From assembly GCA_948146395.1 (NCBI GenBank), contig OX411552.1, forward strand, positions 10,063,686 to 10,127,685: a DNA stretch of 64,000 nt. The letters are read 5' to 3'. Numbering within the stretch: position 1 is the stretch's first letter; each line of letters starts with the position of its first letter. This stretch comes from Fragum whitleyi (taxonomy: Eukaryota > Mollusca > Bivalvia > Cardiida > Cardiidae). A model generated the notes under the pieces. It saw nothing but the letters and a program-made list of their open reading frames with translations, had not been told where the DNA came from and made no database searches. Shown here piece after piece: positions 1 through 12,900 of this stretch. The position numbers were made by a program, and so were the translations under genes.

Positions 1-180
1 TTATAAGAACACCCTCCCTAATATAAGCTCCCCTAATACTTATCACTAATTAATCCCCATTACATCTGATTGAAATTACCTAAATTTTAAGGACATTGGA
101 GGTCCTTTTATCTTATTTGAGGTAATGATTATTTAGAGGAAATTGAGTTCAAACTAAAGGAAAAAAACAAAAACACACCA
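1..180. repeat. dispersed MITE-like repeat, partial
   Basis: Resembles 38293-38515 (shared CCTAAATTTTAA and TTTAGAGGAAATT blocks). The rest of 180-870 holds no recognisable gene; open frames there have no family match that I can see. Confidence 0.5.
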
Positions 181-877
181 TTATCGTTAATTCTGCTGCA
201 GAAAAATGATACTGAATGGAAGCACCCTTTTTATGTTTAAATGTATATTGGTAACTCCAAGGAGCATTTATTAGGATGATTACAGAAATTACCAAATGTA
301 ACACATAAGTAGACTTGACAAGGAATAGGCACAAAAACAGTATGCTCAATGTAAACAGCAGTAACAATTGCTACAAAAATCACAACATTAAAACAACATT
401 GCTTCAGTCACATCTTTCATACATACACTGTATATTGTTTTTAAAGATTTTGTGCTTCCAAAATCTCTGTTACTTCCAAATTCTGAAATTTCACTGAAAA
501 TGAAATGATATATTTTGACAAGGGGTTCAATTCTTTGACAGAAACTTTGACGCATAAAATATCTTTCTTTAGCTTTAAGCATACTCTTTGCAATAACAAT
601 TAATATACCTTGACAAAGATTGGATGATAATTTGGCTAGAAACGAATGTTTGAGATCACAGATTTGTAAGATAAATGTAATGCTACACTTTTCTTTACAA
701 ACAAGAGCCAATTTACTGACATGACAGTTTTATATAACAAAAGACACTAACTCAGATAATGGTAGCAAAAGTTTTGACTCTTGTGCTCTGGACTTTTATT
801 CAATGGGATCTATTCACCTATGAAGTTTCATGGTGACATGTATTGAGTACATTTCCTCAAAAAATCTTACTCTTTAA

Positions 878-1096
878 CCCTTGTCATGCTGAATAAAAAT
901 CTTAGCAAAATAAATGTAAAATCAAAGTGCTAAAAGCACTGGAAGTTACCAAATGTGAGTATTGTTTTGGAAATGCATTGTTTTACACCTTTCTGGTTTA
1001 AAAATGAAATTCAGGTGGTATGAACTAATGTACAGGCTGATCTTTGTCTATACCTCCTGTCAAAGCAAGAATATTCCGGGTTCAGCATGACAAGGG
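878..1096. mobile_element. piggyBac-like MITE, copy 1
   Basis: Terminal inverted repeats CCCTTGTCATGCTGAA / TTCAGCATGACAAGGG, flanked by TTAA on the left and TTCA on the right. Same family as 8024-8263 and 60385-60623. No coding capacity. Confidence 0.75.
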
Positions 1097-1335
1097 TTCA
1101 TATAACAAAGGCAACTCAAAAATTAGCAGTCAAGAGTTGTGGTTCTTGTGGTCTCCTCTTCTTAATGTGATCTAGTAGTACTTGTGAAATTTTAAGTTGG
1201 TATCATTTGTACTTTTGGAGATTATCCCCTCGACAACATTAAAGTTTTAGATTAACAAAGGGCAATAGATCAAAAGCAAGCAAGAATTTCAGTTCTTGTG
1301 GACTGCATTTTCGAATACTTCTACTAAATGTGATC

Positions 1336-1453
1336 CTTCCATCTGTGAAGTTTTAAGTTGATGGCATTTATTCTTAAGGAGATATACTGCATAAGATTCT
1401 TCCATCTGTGAAGTTTTAAGTTGATGGCATTTATTCTCAAGGAGATATACTGC
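1336..1453. repeat. direct tandem duplication of 55 bp
   Basis: The segment CTTCCATCTGTGAAGTTTTA onward occurs at 1336-1390 and 1399-1453 with a single difference. Diverged relatives of the unit lie at about 790-850 and 1140-1230. Confidence 0.85.
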
Positions 1454-1654
1454 AGACAAAGTAAGTGACTGAATGACAGACGAAGACCTTTACTACCTGT
1501 ATATAGTCTTTGCCAAAACGGCAAGGATAATTAGTAATTCATTCAAGTTGAAGATTAGGTTTCACTAGTTCTATCTTTAGTCTATACTAGATGAAATAAA
1601 CACTAGTTATTTAATACATTAACATGTAGTTATAGCATACTCTAAGTCAGATTG

Positions 1655-1900
1655 ATCGATTCAATGGAGTTTTATGCCGCTTTCAATAATTTTTCAGTTA
1701 TATCGCGGCGGCTGGAGCACCTGAGAATAGATTTGTGGTATTTCTCTCACCAGTACATGTATTACCATCACATCCTTTCCTAGCCTCCAGCTGCCATCTC
1801 ACATAGGTCTATGATTATCAACCCATTGGTGAGAGACAAATAGTCAGAAAGAATGAGTGCTGCAGTCTGGGATCAAATCCAGGACCCTTTAAGTCAGATC
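1655..1900 (-). mobile_element. tRNA-derived SINE, minus orientation
   Basis: Body blocks shared with the full-length copy at 16511: ACCAATGGGTTGATAATC, tail GAAAGCGGCATAAAACTCC. The tRNA-like head is eroded. 1900-3240 beyond it shows no gene that I can recognise. Confidence 0.75.
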
Positions 1901-3247
1901 AAAATAATGTTAAACCTTAAGTGATTTTAATATTATTTTTTAAAAATATTGAGATTTAAGATTCAAATTAAAAACATTTTCACTAAATGACTGCCTTTAC
2001 CGGTAATTATATTAGCTCATTTGTATGCAGCACACTCAATGAGAGCTATTGTAATCAGTCAAAGCCAATTGTCTGTCTGTCTGCCAGTCCTAAAAAAAAT
2101 TCTCTCTCTGAAGTACTAACTACATTCAACTGATTTTAAATTACAGGATCTTTATTTTGTCTTTTAAAAATCGGAGTCAAAATGGGATAAAAAAATGGAT
2201 CAATAGGTCAAATCTTGTTATTGATCTATCTTGTGTATATATTTTACTAGAATGCATGAAGGTCACAGGTTAAGACCAAATGTTAAAATTGCTTATCGCG
2301 AGCATTTCTCCCATATTTCTGGGTGGAATTCTAATAAATTTGACACAATAATACACCAATATCAGAGAAATTCAGCTACTTGACTCTCAATTCTGGAAGC
2401 ATGCTTTTGAATATAAACTCAGTGACAATTGGCAAAGTTAAAGTTATTTGACGGGCATGAGGCATCGTAAATGTCTCCAGTCCTGGAATGAAAAATGACA
2501 GGAAGCCATGGGTAGGTGAACCCATGACTGAAATACTGTTGAAAGCTGAGTGAAACCCCATACAAACAAAACAAATGATTAATAATTTGTAAAGATATAA
2601 GTTGAAAAAGCATGCTTTCAGCCCTTAACTATAGGCTTAATGTATTTCAATGAACTTGCTGTTTTCCAGTTTTGGTTTAAGGTTTGCCTTTGCAACAGTA
2701 ATCATGCTTGTTAGCAGTCTTTAAGATTCCCCTCGAAAACGAAGGCCAATAATATACAGATACATAAGCTGTCTAGTATTCCATTTAATCAAATGAATGT
2801 TATAGTATTAGTAGACAGGAACCTGCTACACACTAAATGGACGTTGAATGAAAATCTGTTTCTTAAATTATTAAACACAGGTTCAGATACTTGCTTGATA
2901 AGCGACAATAGCAGAACTTACCACCCAAAATCTCTTTTTGGAGTAAATACCAAGAGTCATGATGTCCCACATTTTCTAGTGCTATACTTTATTAAATCCT
3001 GATTCCATAATAATTATGACCAGAAATAATGCTTAGATTTTTTCTCTTAATTTGGATATGCTTATTAATTGGTTATATGTCAATACCAATATCTTTTAAA
3101 TCTTCAAAGATGATGGAAAGGCATATATGTTATGCATCAAGACACACTTCTAATTAAAATGTATGTAACTAGTGAGTTAAAAGTTCACAAAGCCAGCAAC
3201 ATTGTCAGTTACTTAATCACAGGTAATCCTTTCTACCATGCAAATAC

Positions 3248-3301
3248 CTTCATTGATTCTACAACCAAAATTTGATCATCCTTTGTCATTACAGGATTTA
3301 T
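3248..3301 (-). CDS. possible second exon of the same tentative divergent gene
   Basis: A 54-nt open segment on the minus strand with a GTATTT donor and an ordinary but weak acceptor (CTACGAG). It reads INPVMTKDDQILVVESMK. The VVESMK ending resembles the lysine loop of biotinyl/lipoyl carrier domains (consensus ESMKM or EAMKM), but 25 residues are too few for an assignment and chance is a real possibility. Confidence 0.18.
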
Positions 3302-3575
3302 CTCGTAGAATATTGAAAATGGTTTAAACATTTTAATTGATTTGTAATGTACACCAGATTATCTGAAATAAAGATCAAAATAAACAATGCAGGTCTTTGA
3401 AGGGTTCGAAATCGGTATTGTCAAGTGATATACCTCATCAATAGATCTAATTGTACACATGATTGATTAATTGGCACTAATTGGCAATTAAAGATGGATA
3501 CGTAATTAAACCACATCTTCGTGTCTTCTGTCTTAATTAAACGATTGATTTTCTTACAAATGCAAAAATACCCAC

Positions 3576-3596
3576 CTCATTTTCATGGGCCTTCAT
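3576..3596 (-). CDS. possible first coding exon of a small divergent gene (tentative)
   Basis: On the minus strand an ATG opens a 7-codon segment (MKAHENE) ending at a GTGGGT donor, about 100 bp from the ACCGGAAGT motif. On its own this is weak. It is kept only because a second plausible segment in matching phase lies at 3248-3301. No third exon was found. Confidence 0.18.
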
Positions 3597-3649
3597 ATCT
3601 ATGACATATCCTTCTGTTTTAGTGCAATTTTTACGAAAAAATTAAGGTC

Positions 3650-3914
3650 TGTCAATTAGCGTCCCCGTTGTCAGGCAAGCACCTTGTTTACTTCCGGTTC
3701 AATGAAATCGCTTATATCAATGAAGAATTGATTATTACAAAATTGGTATAAAAAGAGGTTTAATGAAAAATTCAGAGTAAGCAATATGATAATTTTACAT
3801 TATTTATAAAGATGATCATTTTTTACCCTCCCTGAAAGAATCAATGCAAATTTATTGTTTTATTTTTTTTCTTTAATTTAAGCGATGTATTAATGGAGGA
3901 AAGAAGGAAGATCC
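3650..3914. promoter_or_regulatory. putative bidirectional promoter and ATP9 5' leader
   Basis: The segment upstream of the ATP9 start holds the perfect ETS-family site ACTTCCGGT (3690-3698; ACCGGAAGT on the other strand), typical of TATA-less housekeeping promoters. An in-frame TAA at 3891 precedes the chosen ATG at 3915. A short upstream ATG at 3893 lies in another frame. The promoter role is inferred from position and motif. Confidence 0.4.
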
Positions 3915-3976
3915 ATGAGATCTGGCAGATTTTCTAGTCCTAAAAGGGGTTACCTCCGTGTTTCAAGACGATCTCG
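3915..3976 (+). CDS. ATP9B: ATP9 exon 1 (start codon)
   Basis: Encodes 20 residues rich in Arg and Ser ([20 protein letters not shown]) plus two bases of a split Arg codon, then donor GTATAT. It was chosen because it has an upstream in-frame stop, lies below an ETS motif, and leaves exactly the phase needed by exon 2. The N terminus is poorly conserved in the family, so a cDNA could move this exon. Confidence 0.5.
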
Positions 3977-6900
3977 GTATATTGAACATTAAGATTAATT
4001 TTATAACTTTTTATACCCTATCTCGATAATAAAATCGTCCAACAATTTGATTACTTATCTGTGTAGTTATCACAAAATGTTTTGTCATTTTCACATGATT
4101 ACCAGAAATACAAGTTTATTTTGAAATAAGGCAGTTTAGTTATCGACAGTGGGTAGAATCGTTTTTAGGTGCCTGGTTAGCTCAGTTGGTTGTATTTTTT
4201 TTTTTTTTTTTTGTCTTTATCTTAAATAGCCATAACAATGACGTTATTTTAGCTGAAAAACTAGCGTTTTATTTCCCCCAAAGTTTAAATGATTTATGCT
4301 CAGTTACCCTATTACCGGGGTATACCAATTACCGGTGTAGTAATAAATTTTGAATTTCAAATACAGAAATACTTCAGACAATGTTTTAAAATTTTAGTTT
4401 ATCCTTCTGATACAATGATTTTACTAGGTTGGTCCCTGATAGATCCAATTAAAAATTTTATAGCATCCATATATCAATTTTACCATTTTACAGAGGAAAA
4501 CAAAATTTAGACATGGTGGTGAATGAATTTCTCTTGTTAGACTTAAGTTAAGCAATGTTTGGAACATAAAATATAATGAATTATACCTAAATAGGTCAAA
4601 GAATGTATATGATGTATAGAAAGAATACAAAAGGGTTTGTAATTTGTGAACTTGGAAGGTTTTCCTCAGTACACCGGTAATTGGTACAAAAGTAGTTCCG
4701 GCAAATCTTGAGGGTCATGTTGTTTCCAACCAAAGACTATTGTTAAAATGCATTTTCCTAGAAACAAAAGTACTGAGTTTGATAAAGGAATGATATGGCT
4801 ATGTAATGACATAAAACATTCTAAGGAAAAATCAATAGATTCTTATACACAGACAACTTGCATTAAGACCACCGGTAATAGGGTCAAGGAGTATACCGAG
4901 GGTAAAATAAAACATTACTCAGACAAGATCAAAAAGAAAATCGTTCAACTTTAGAAAAAGGGGCCCGTTAATGTAAACTTCCTTTTTAACAAAACTTTTT
5001 TTATCAATGCCATTGAAAGGATACATTAATCTGAAACTTTCAAAGAACATTCTTTTTCCAGTGACTATGTTTATACAGTAGTCGAGACCAGATGCACATG
5101 ATGGTGCATAAGCTAGAATTAGCTTTTTTATGGCCCCTTTCTTAGTGTCGCACAACACTTGCTTTTTGCTTTTTGAGGACTTCAGGTTTAAGTATTTATA
5201 ATATGTGCATTTGTGGCTGTCTAGTTATATGCCACGTCATGATAAAAGGAGCCTCATTGTTAATGGAAAGAATTCACTAAGTATTCTACATCATGCGACT
5301 ATGACATGCATATTGATTTGGTCTATTGATTTCATTCTGTGTCATCGAAATGGGGGGCTTTTACGTAAACACCTATTTAATAAAGGAAGTGTCTAGCCGT
5401 ACGGGTCCGTACGGCTAGTCTCGTAGACTAAACGTACGGACCCGTACGGTTAGCCAGTCCTCACTGGACAGGCTAGCCGTACCGGAGTTTTTCAACCAAT
5501 CAGAATACAGAACAGGAATGAATTATAAATGTTATGTTACTTCGATATATTTCCGTTCTGCCTGTATGTGGCTTAAAAGTATATAAAATATGTTTAATTC
5601 TAAATTACCGGATGACAAAAACGTAAAAAGATGTCTTCCTTGATAAGGAAATTATTTGCTGGGCAATCAAATTGTCGCAATGTCACATTGAACACGGACC
5701 CTAAGTCCCTGCAATGAATAATCCTTAAAATACGATCTTCTACAAAACTCTTATTACCGGAGATTTTCAATGTAATTATTTTTGTTGGAAAAGGCTAGAA
5801 AGAAGGAAATTTAAATTTTCGTTGTCGTTGGGATATTATAGAAATTATACATTTCAAATGACTTTTTGTTTGTAGTTTAAAATCGAAATACAAAAAATTC
5901 AAATAACCAACATCTGCAAGTCGGAAAAGCAATTCAGTGCCTGTATGACTGTGTTAATGGGCAAACTAAAGCTCTGAGCATATGTAAGTGTGAATTTCTT
6001 CAATTGAAATTGATACGACAATCTTCAAATAAGCAAATATAAAGAATGCTTAATTTTTTACCTTAATTTTTTCAGCGCCCGTCTCTAGTGAATTTTTGCC
6101 TCCACGAATATTCTTTTTGTATCGGAAAACTTCCATAACACGTTGAAATTATTCTGGGCACGTTGACAGGTTATGGTGCGTTCTATAACATTCGGTGAAT
6201 AAGTAAATCCTATCACAAGTTCCCGACACGTTTGCACATTAGACAAGATTTTCAACAAAAATGACAAACCGGTATGTCTTATATTGAGGTAAAAAATCTA
6301 CTACTGGCCTCAAATTAATAACAATTAATTGTCGATTGGGCTTTCAAAGTCATGAAATAATGTTTGTTTCATTCCAAAACGGTGTGAAAAACAAACTCAG
6401 GAAACATGACATAAAATACAGTATTTAATTAGGTTGCTGATTGCAAAAGACTAAGGTAACAGACCATTTTACCGTCATAATTTTTGTTATAGCCACTTAC
6501 TAGTGTTTTATGATTATCTTTCTTTTTCCCTAACGCGTACTTAAAGATAAATAATACTTGAACAATCGATAGATGAACCCGCAGATGGTATCGTAATCGG
6601 AAATCAAATACAGTATTCTGATTGGTTGAAAAACTCCCGTATGGCTAGCCTATCCAGTGAGGACTGGCTAGCCGTACGGGTCCGTACGTTTAGCCTACAA
6701 GACTAGTTGTACGGACCCGTACGGCTAGCCACTTCCTTTAATAAAATTGATCTGTGCATTTCACAGAGGTTTGGTGATAGTTTGCAGTATCATGGGAAAT
6801 GGAGCTTAAGTCATTGTTTATTGTTTACACAGCTTCTTCATTTATGCATGGATTGTCATGAAACCCTAACAAAATATTTCTAATGTGACCATGGACTTTG

Positions 6901-9900
6901 CCAATGGTGCAATTATGCAGTGTCATGGGAAAAGGAGCAATTAAGTAAATTTCTTTCTCAACACAACTCCTCCTTCATTTATGGATATATTTTACAGAGT
7001 CAGTAGAGTGGCCTCAGGCCCTCACGGGCCTCTTAATTGATTTGTTTGAATGAATACCCTTACCATAGGATTTGGTTGTTGAGTAAGGAAATTAAACATT
7101 TTGAAATCAAAATCATTTCCTCTATCTGACAATTTACTAGGGGTTGACACTAACTGAGGGGATAAGGACATGAAATTAACGAGTCCGAACTCAAAGTAAT
7201 GAGTCCAAATTTTTATGATGGGAGAACAATTTGGAAAAGAAGAAATTGCTTGTTATAAGCAATTTCTTCTTTCACAATGTTCTTCCAAAAAAGATTTTTT
7301 TTCGAAATACTGTGGTATGCCATCAAATGTTTCTTCCAACAACTTTTGTTGTGAAAAAGATCTACAGTTTTGGCAAGTGTTAGAGAGGACACTGCTCTGT
7401 GCATGTTTTTCAAAATATTCTCATATGACCCTTGGTCCGTTGGATTCCATCAGACTCCTAACTTGCAAATGGAGTCCCAACTGATAAACAAGGAGTTTCT
7501 GACTTGCAGACTCCCTTAGTGTCAAACCCTGTTTACTTAACAGATCACTTTCTGATGGGGAAGATTCTTTAGATGAGATTCCATTAATGAACACGTTAGA
7601 AGAAGGATTTGAAATGGAGGAAAATGAATCTCTCGTTAAACGTCGACGTCAGCGACCTCAGGGTCAGTCAAGACTGTCCTACTGGTGTTCTCATTACTGT
7701 AACAACTGCTGTGGGTGGTAGGTCGCATTTAATCAGTATTTTTATGCCCCCGCATCAAAATATTTACCACTGTCCGTCTGACTGTCTGTCCTTCCGTCTG
7801 TCTGTCTGCAAAAGTAAACCAAAAAACTTAACATTGCCAATAACTTCAAGCCTATTCAAGATACAAGGCTCATATTTGGCATGATGATAGATCTCAATGA
7901 TTGGCATCTGCTGATACCAAAGTCAAGGTCATGTGACAAGGTCAAGGTTATCTGTCAAGGTCAAACTTTGAAAAAAAATGCTGTTATGGGGCATTAGTGT
8001 TTCACAAACACATCTTGTTTTATCCCTTGTCATGCTGAATAAAAAATTATGCAAAATTGCAACAAAATCAATGTGCTCCAAGCAAAGAATGTACTAAACA
8101 CAAGTAGGTATTATTTTTGAAAATTGAATTTTTAAACTTTTCTGTTTCAGAAAAGGAAAAAACAGGTGGTATAGACAAAGGTCAGACTGCACACATATGC
8201 AGGCTGATGTTTGTCTTTATTTCCTGTCAAGGCAGGAATATTCCGGGATCGGTATGACAAGGGTTAATCTTAAGTTTGTTTGTGGGTATGTTTCCGTTTA
8301 TTTATAGCCCCTTCAGTAGCATATGCTCATATGAGCAAAGGCCTAAGAAGATGGTTTGTTGTTACAGGGGATAGTGCAAGGATACATGACAAAACTACTA
8401 TTGAGATCTGCCATGGTTCTTGAATGTACTAAATGTAAAGCATTGTCACATGGGACCTTGGTTTAATGTCTCATCAGAAATACAATAAGTCTGTTAGTGT
8501 GCCAGCCTGGGAATTGAACCCATGATGTTGAACTCTAATTGCTTTTAAGTCCACTGCTCTATGGACTGAGCGAATTGGGCTGATGAAAGTTTAAAACAAA
8601 TAACTTAATTTCTGGGACCTTTCATGGGTCTAGGTTAGGTTTTGCCACAAAATTTTCAGCCTGTGCGCGACATTTTCAACAATGTGACATCTGCGTGAGG
8701 GGCAAACATTTACCAGCCCAGACAGTTACTTAGTAAGAGGAGGATTTCCTAACAGTCTACAAATACTTTAAGACCTTATCTATCTACAAATCACAGAGTA
8801 AAGACTCTGGTCAGACTTTGCATATGCACAGACTAGCCAGAGTCTTTGCTTTGGACATATTTGAAATCGTTGGAAATCTCACACACAGGCTCTTTTAAGT
8901 TTGTAGCAGGCAGGGTAGGCAAAGATTTTACTGTATGCTGATCTTAGGCTATATTGCCTGCCAAAGCTTTGTGGACAGCAGTAATATGCTTTGAAAAGCT
9001 ATTTGCTTCAATCCTCATTGACCTAGAGCCCAAGATGTTAGAATAAGTTTAATTCAATTTCTAACTGACCAGTATCTGATGTTTTTATAATACCATAAAG
9101 GGGGATAAAATAATTCTGTTAGAAATGATTTGAAATTATTTCAGCTGCATAAGATGTTGTTGCAAGAAAAAGGCCTATAAACCAAGAACTGTCCCTGTTG
9201 GTCGTGAAATACATGGAGAAGAAAAATATGCCAGAAATGTTGTTAGAAACCAAAAATACAGCATCATTACATTCATACCAAAGGTAAAAAGGATTATTCA
9301 ACCAGGGGTCCAGGAAAGAGAGGGGTAAAGTCAGTCTAAAATCTTTATTTCACAATGAATTTCTATGTTGTGGGTGCTCATTTGAAACATCTCAATGAGA
9401 CAATTCAATTGAATACCAACAATAAAGGGTTTGAGTCATGAATAATCAAATATTTTAGTTTGAAAACCCAAATACCCCCTCCATCTGTAGCTCTGATTCA
9501 ACATATCAGATTAAAGAAAATGGACTAGTCAAAATGAAAGGAATAGTAGACCATATTTCATAGAGTATTTACATTGATGAACTGTGTTGAGATTGGTAGA
9601 AATTCTGGGAAAATTGATTGTTTGTTTGTTTGTTTGAATGGGATTTAAAGCCGCTTTCAACAATCTTTCAGTTATATTGCGGAAGCTGTAGCACCTACCA
9701 ATGGATTCCTAGTATTTCTCACACCGGTACTACAATAAGTCTATACTAGCCTCCAGCTGCTATCTACCATAGGTCTACGATTATCAACCCATTGGTGGGA
9801 GCCAAATAGTCGGAAAGGATGAGTGCCGCCTTCCAGGATGGAACCCATGTCCTAGTGATTGGGAGCCCAAAGCGCTACCAATTTCGGTATATTGAAATTA

Positions 9901-12900
9901 AACAAAATATAATTTCATCATTTCCTGACTACTTCTTCCAAGGGCTTGTGTTTGACTCTTAGTGTTTAGACCCCTAAAATATGAACATATACACATTGTA
10001 TTTGCCCCTTAAGGTTTTTGTCAAGGGGGGTCATTTAACTACTACTTAAATCTTTATTGATGCAATCTATTCACAATTAAATACTATATATTTATCAATT
10101 CTCACCTATATATATTTTATCAGGGTTTGTTATAAATGAATTCAAAATGAAATTAATGTTTCATGGATAAAGTTCATAACTTACTATTTTGTGTTAAGAC
10201 TATTTTTGAGAAAATGTTCCCTATGGTAATGAAAATATACTGAAATTGTGCCTATTTTATCTTTTCCAGGTGTTATTTGAACAATTCCGCTTTTTTCTGA
10301 ATTTGTATTTTCTGATAATGGCATCATCACAGTTTATACCAGAAATCCGTATTGGATATCTGTATACCTACTGGGGCCCATTGGTAAGTCATTTCTTTCA
10401 TCAACATCTTGGTCAAATTTTTGAAGTTCTAATCCTTGGTCATAAAAATACAAGTTAAATTGCATTCAAGTTAAAGGACAGAAACTTTAAAAGAACTTTC
10501 AAGTTATGATTCAGATTTATTTCAGATTGAAAAAAACTAAATCTGTGGTGAAGGCTTAAATCAGACTTCACATATGTGCAGGCTGATATTTATTCTTTCT
10601 CTATGGAACATTTCAAAGTTACTATGTCAAGAATCAACTTGAGCTTTTAGGTAACTTCGATATTTTGTCTTATAGTATTAAATAATTAGAGGATATTGAA
10701 TGAGTGGTCATTGAATACTGAATTTATTAAACGAGTCATCTATAATCAGATAAAAACAAAGCTGGCTGAGTTTTCATCTGTTATAGATGACGAGTATAAT
10801 AAATATGGTATCAAATGAGCACAAAATTTGTTTTTCTAATTAACCCCCCAAACTACGAGTAGAGGGGTGGATATTGGTTTCACCATGTCTGTCTGTCTGT
10901 CCATCCATCCCTCCGTCTGTAGACCTTTTCTTTTCCGGACTCTAACTTAAGAACCAAGTGACCTACAATAGACCCCAAATGTTTTGGGGTCATATGGGTC
11001 AAAGATTAAGGTCACAGTCAATTTTTGTTCAATTTTCGTTTCTGGACTCTAACTCAAAAACCAAGCTACCTAGAATTATGAAATTAATGCAAATGTTGCT
11101 TATGACTCAGGGAAGTGCCCTATTGTTTTTGGGTCACATAGGTCTAAGTTCAAGGTCACAATCAATTTTTGTTCAATTTTCGTTTCCGGGCTCTTACTCA
11201 AAAACCAAGCCACCTAGAATCATGAAACTTAGTGCAAATGTTGCTTATGCCTCAGGGAAGTGCCCTATTGTTTTTAGGTCACATAGGTCTAAGTTCAAGG
11301 TCACAGTCAATTTTTGTTCAATTTCTGGACTCTAACTCAAGAACCAAGAGACAAAGAATCATGAAACTTCATGCAAATGCTGCATGTGACCTCAATTTTT
11401 GTTACAAACACATCTTGCACTAATAGCACTTGCATTCTGACAAAGTGCTTGTGGGGGGTATAAGACCGCTCTGCAACAGTTCTAGTTATAATATGATCCT
11501 AATTTGTGTGATAAAACAAGGAATTTATGATATTTATCAATTCAAAGTATTGAGAAAAATATACATTTTGTATAACGCTGTTTGCGAAATGACGTCAGCA
11601 AATCGTTTATGACTTTATTTCCCCAACAAAAATTTAACATTGATATCTGTTCTTGGCTCATTTGCATAGTTATTCCACTTGTGTAATAACACCCGTGTAA
11701 TATCAAAAATATTCAACAGGGTTATTTCACTCCCGCAACAAAGATAATGTTTGATATATACTTCCGAAATGATGTGTGCAATTCTGTATTGGGTTTTACA
11801 CAACTTTCAACAGTATTTCAGTGATATAGTGGTGGCTGGTGCAGGTTAAGATTCCTGTTATTCTCAGAGCCCCTCTTGACTTCCATAGCAACAACCATTA
11901 GAGAATCTCTTTCACATGTGCAAGATCTAGCAATTATTCTAGGTTTTCATAACTGTGGGGGATTTCAGCCAAAATTGAAGCAATTGAGAAAAAACTGATA
12001 TTCATTACTCTTTGATCATAGCAAAAAATCCCCCGCAAATAGAAAATATGGGGGATCATTGAAAAAGGTAGGGCAATCCCCCTATTCCCCTGCCTAGAAT
12101 AAACACCAAAGATCACATTCTAAATAGCTTCATCATGATGTCATTTTGTATTTTTTCATGGTATTTCTATCATCATGGCGCTACAAAAATTGGGTGTTAA
12201 TATGCAAAACTGTTGTTCATGGGAGAAAAAGAATCTGTTACTAGATTTTGTTTGAGACAAGCTGATCCTAATCTTGTCTAGAATAAAAAAAATGTTATTC
12301 AGGGAGCCTTGGCCTAATCTGGATTTGTTGAAGCAGGGTTTGTGTTTGTCCCTTAAACCAGGGTTTTGACCCTCAAAGTTCTAAAAGTATTCTATCTAGA
12401 CCCTTAGAAATATGTCATAAGGGGGGGGGGTCAAAATGTCAAGGGGATCAAAATGACCCCCTTGAGAGAAATTTCTAAGGGTCAAAAAAGGAATCTCTAT
12501 ACTTATACTTATATAGAATTCAACAGATTTTATTTCATACTTCATATCTTTACAGGAAAAGTTCAATTGACACTGAAGCTTTCAAAATTCTAGTCACAAG
12601 TTGCTTTTTCTGTTGTTTTGACCCCTTAAAATTCACTTTTGACCCCCTTGAATTTCATGATTCAAGAGTCAATGACTAAAATTTCAAGCACTAGCACTAT
12701 CCTTGTTTCAGATCAGCTTGTCTCTAATAAACCCTCATGACAGATCCTATATTTCTCACATCATTCAAACCAAACCACTGGCTGCTCATTCCACTAAGGC
12801 ACAGTATATGTCATTCCCTCGATCATGTGAAAACAGATGACCCTTGTAACATTTACTTAAACTACTTTTAACCACCTGCCCAAAGGTCTGAAATCTTACG

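Noticed and set aside
388..711. 107-residue minus-strand open frame
   Set aside because: No recognisable domain, composition like the surrounding AT-rich DNA, and no supporting splice or promoter context.
10958..11423. 125- and 63-residue repeated open frames
   Set aside because: Frames through three 145-bp repeat units in ATP9 intron 4.
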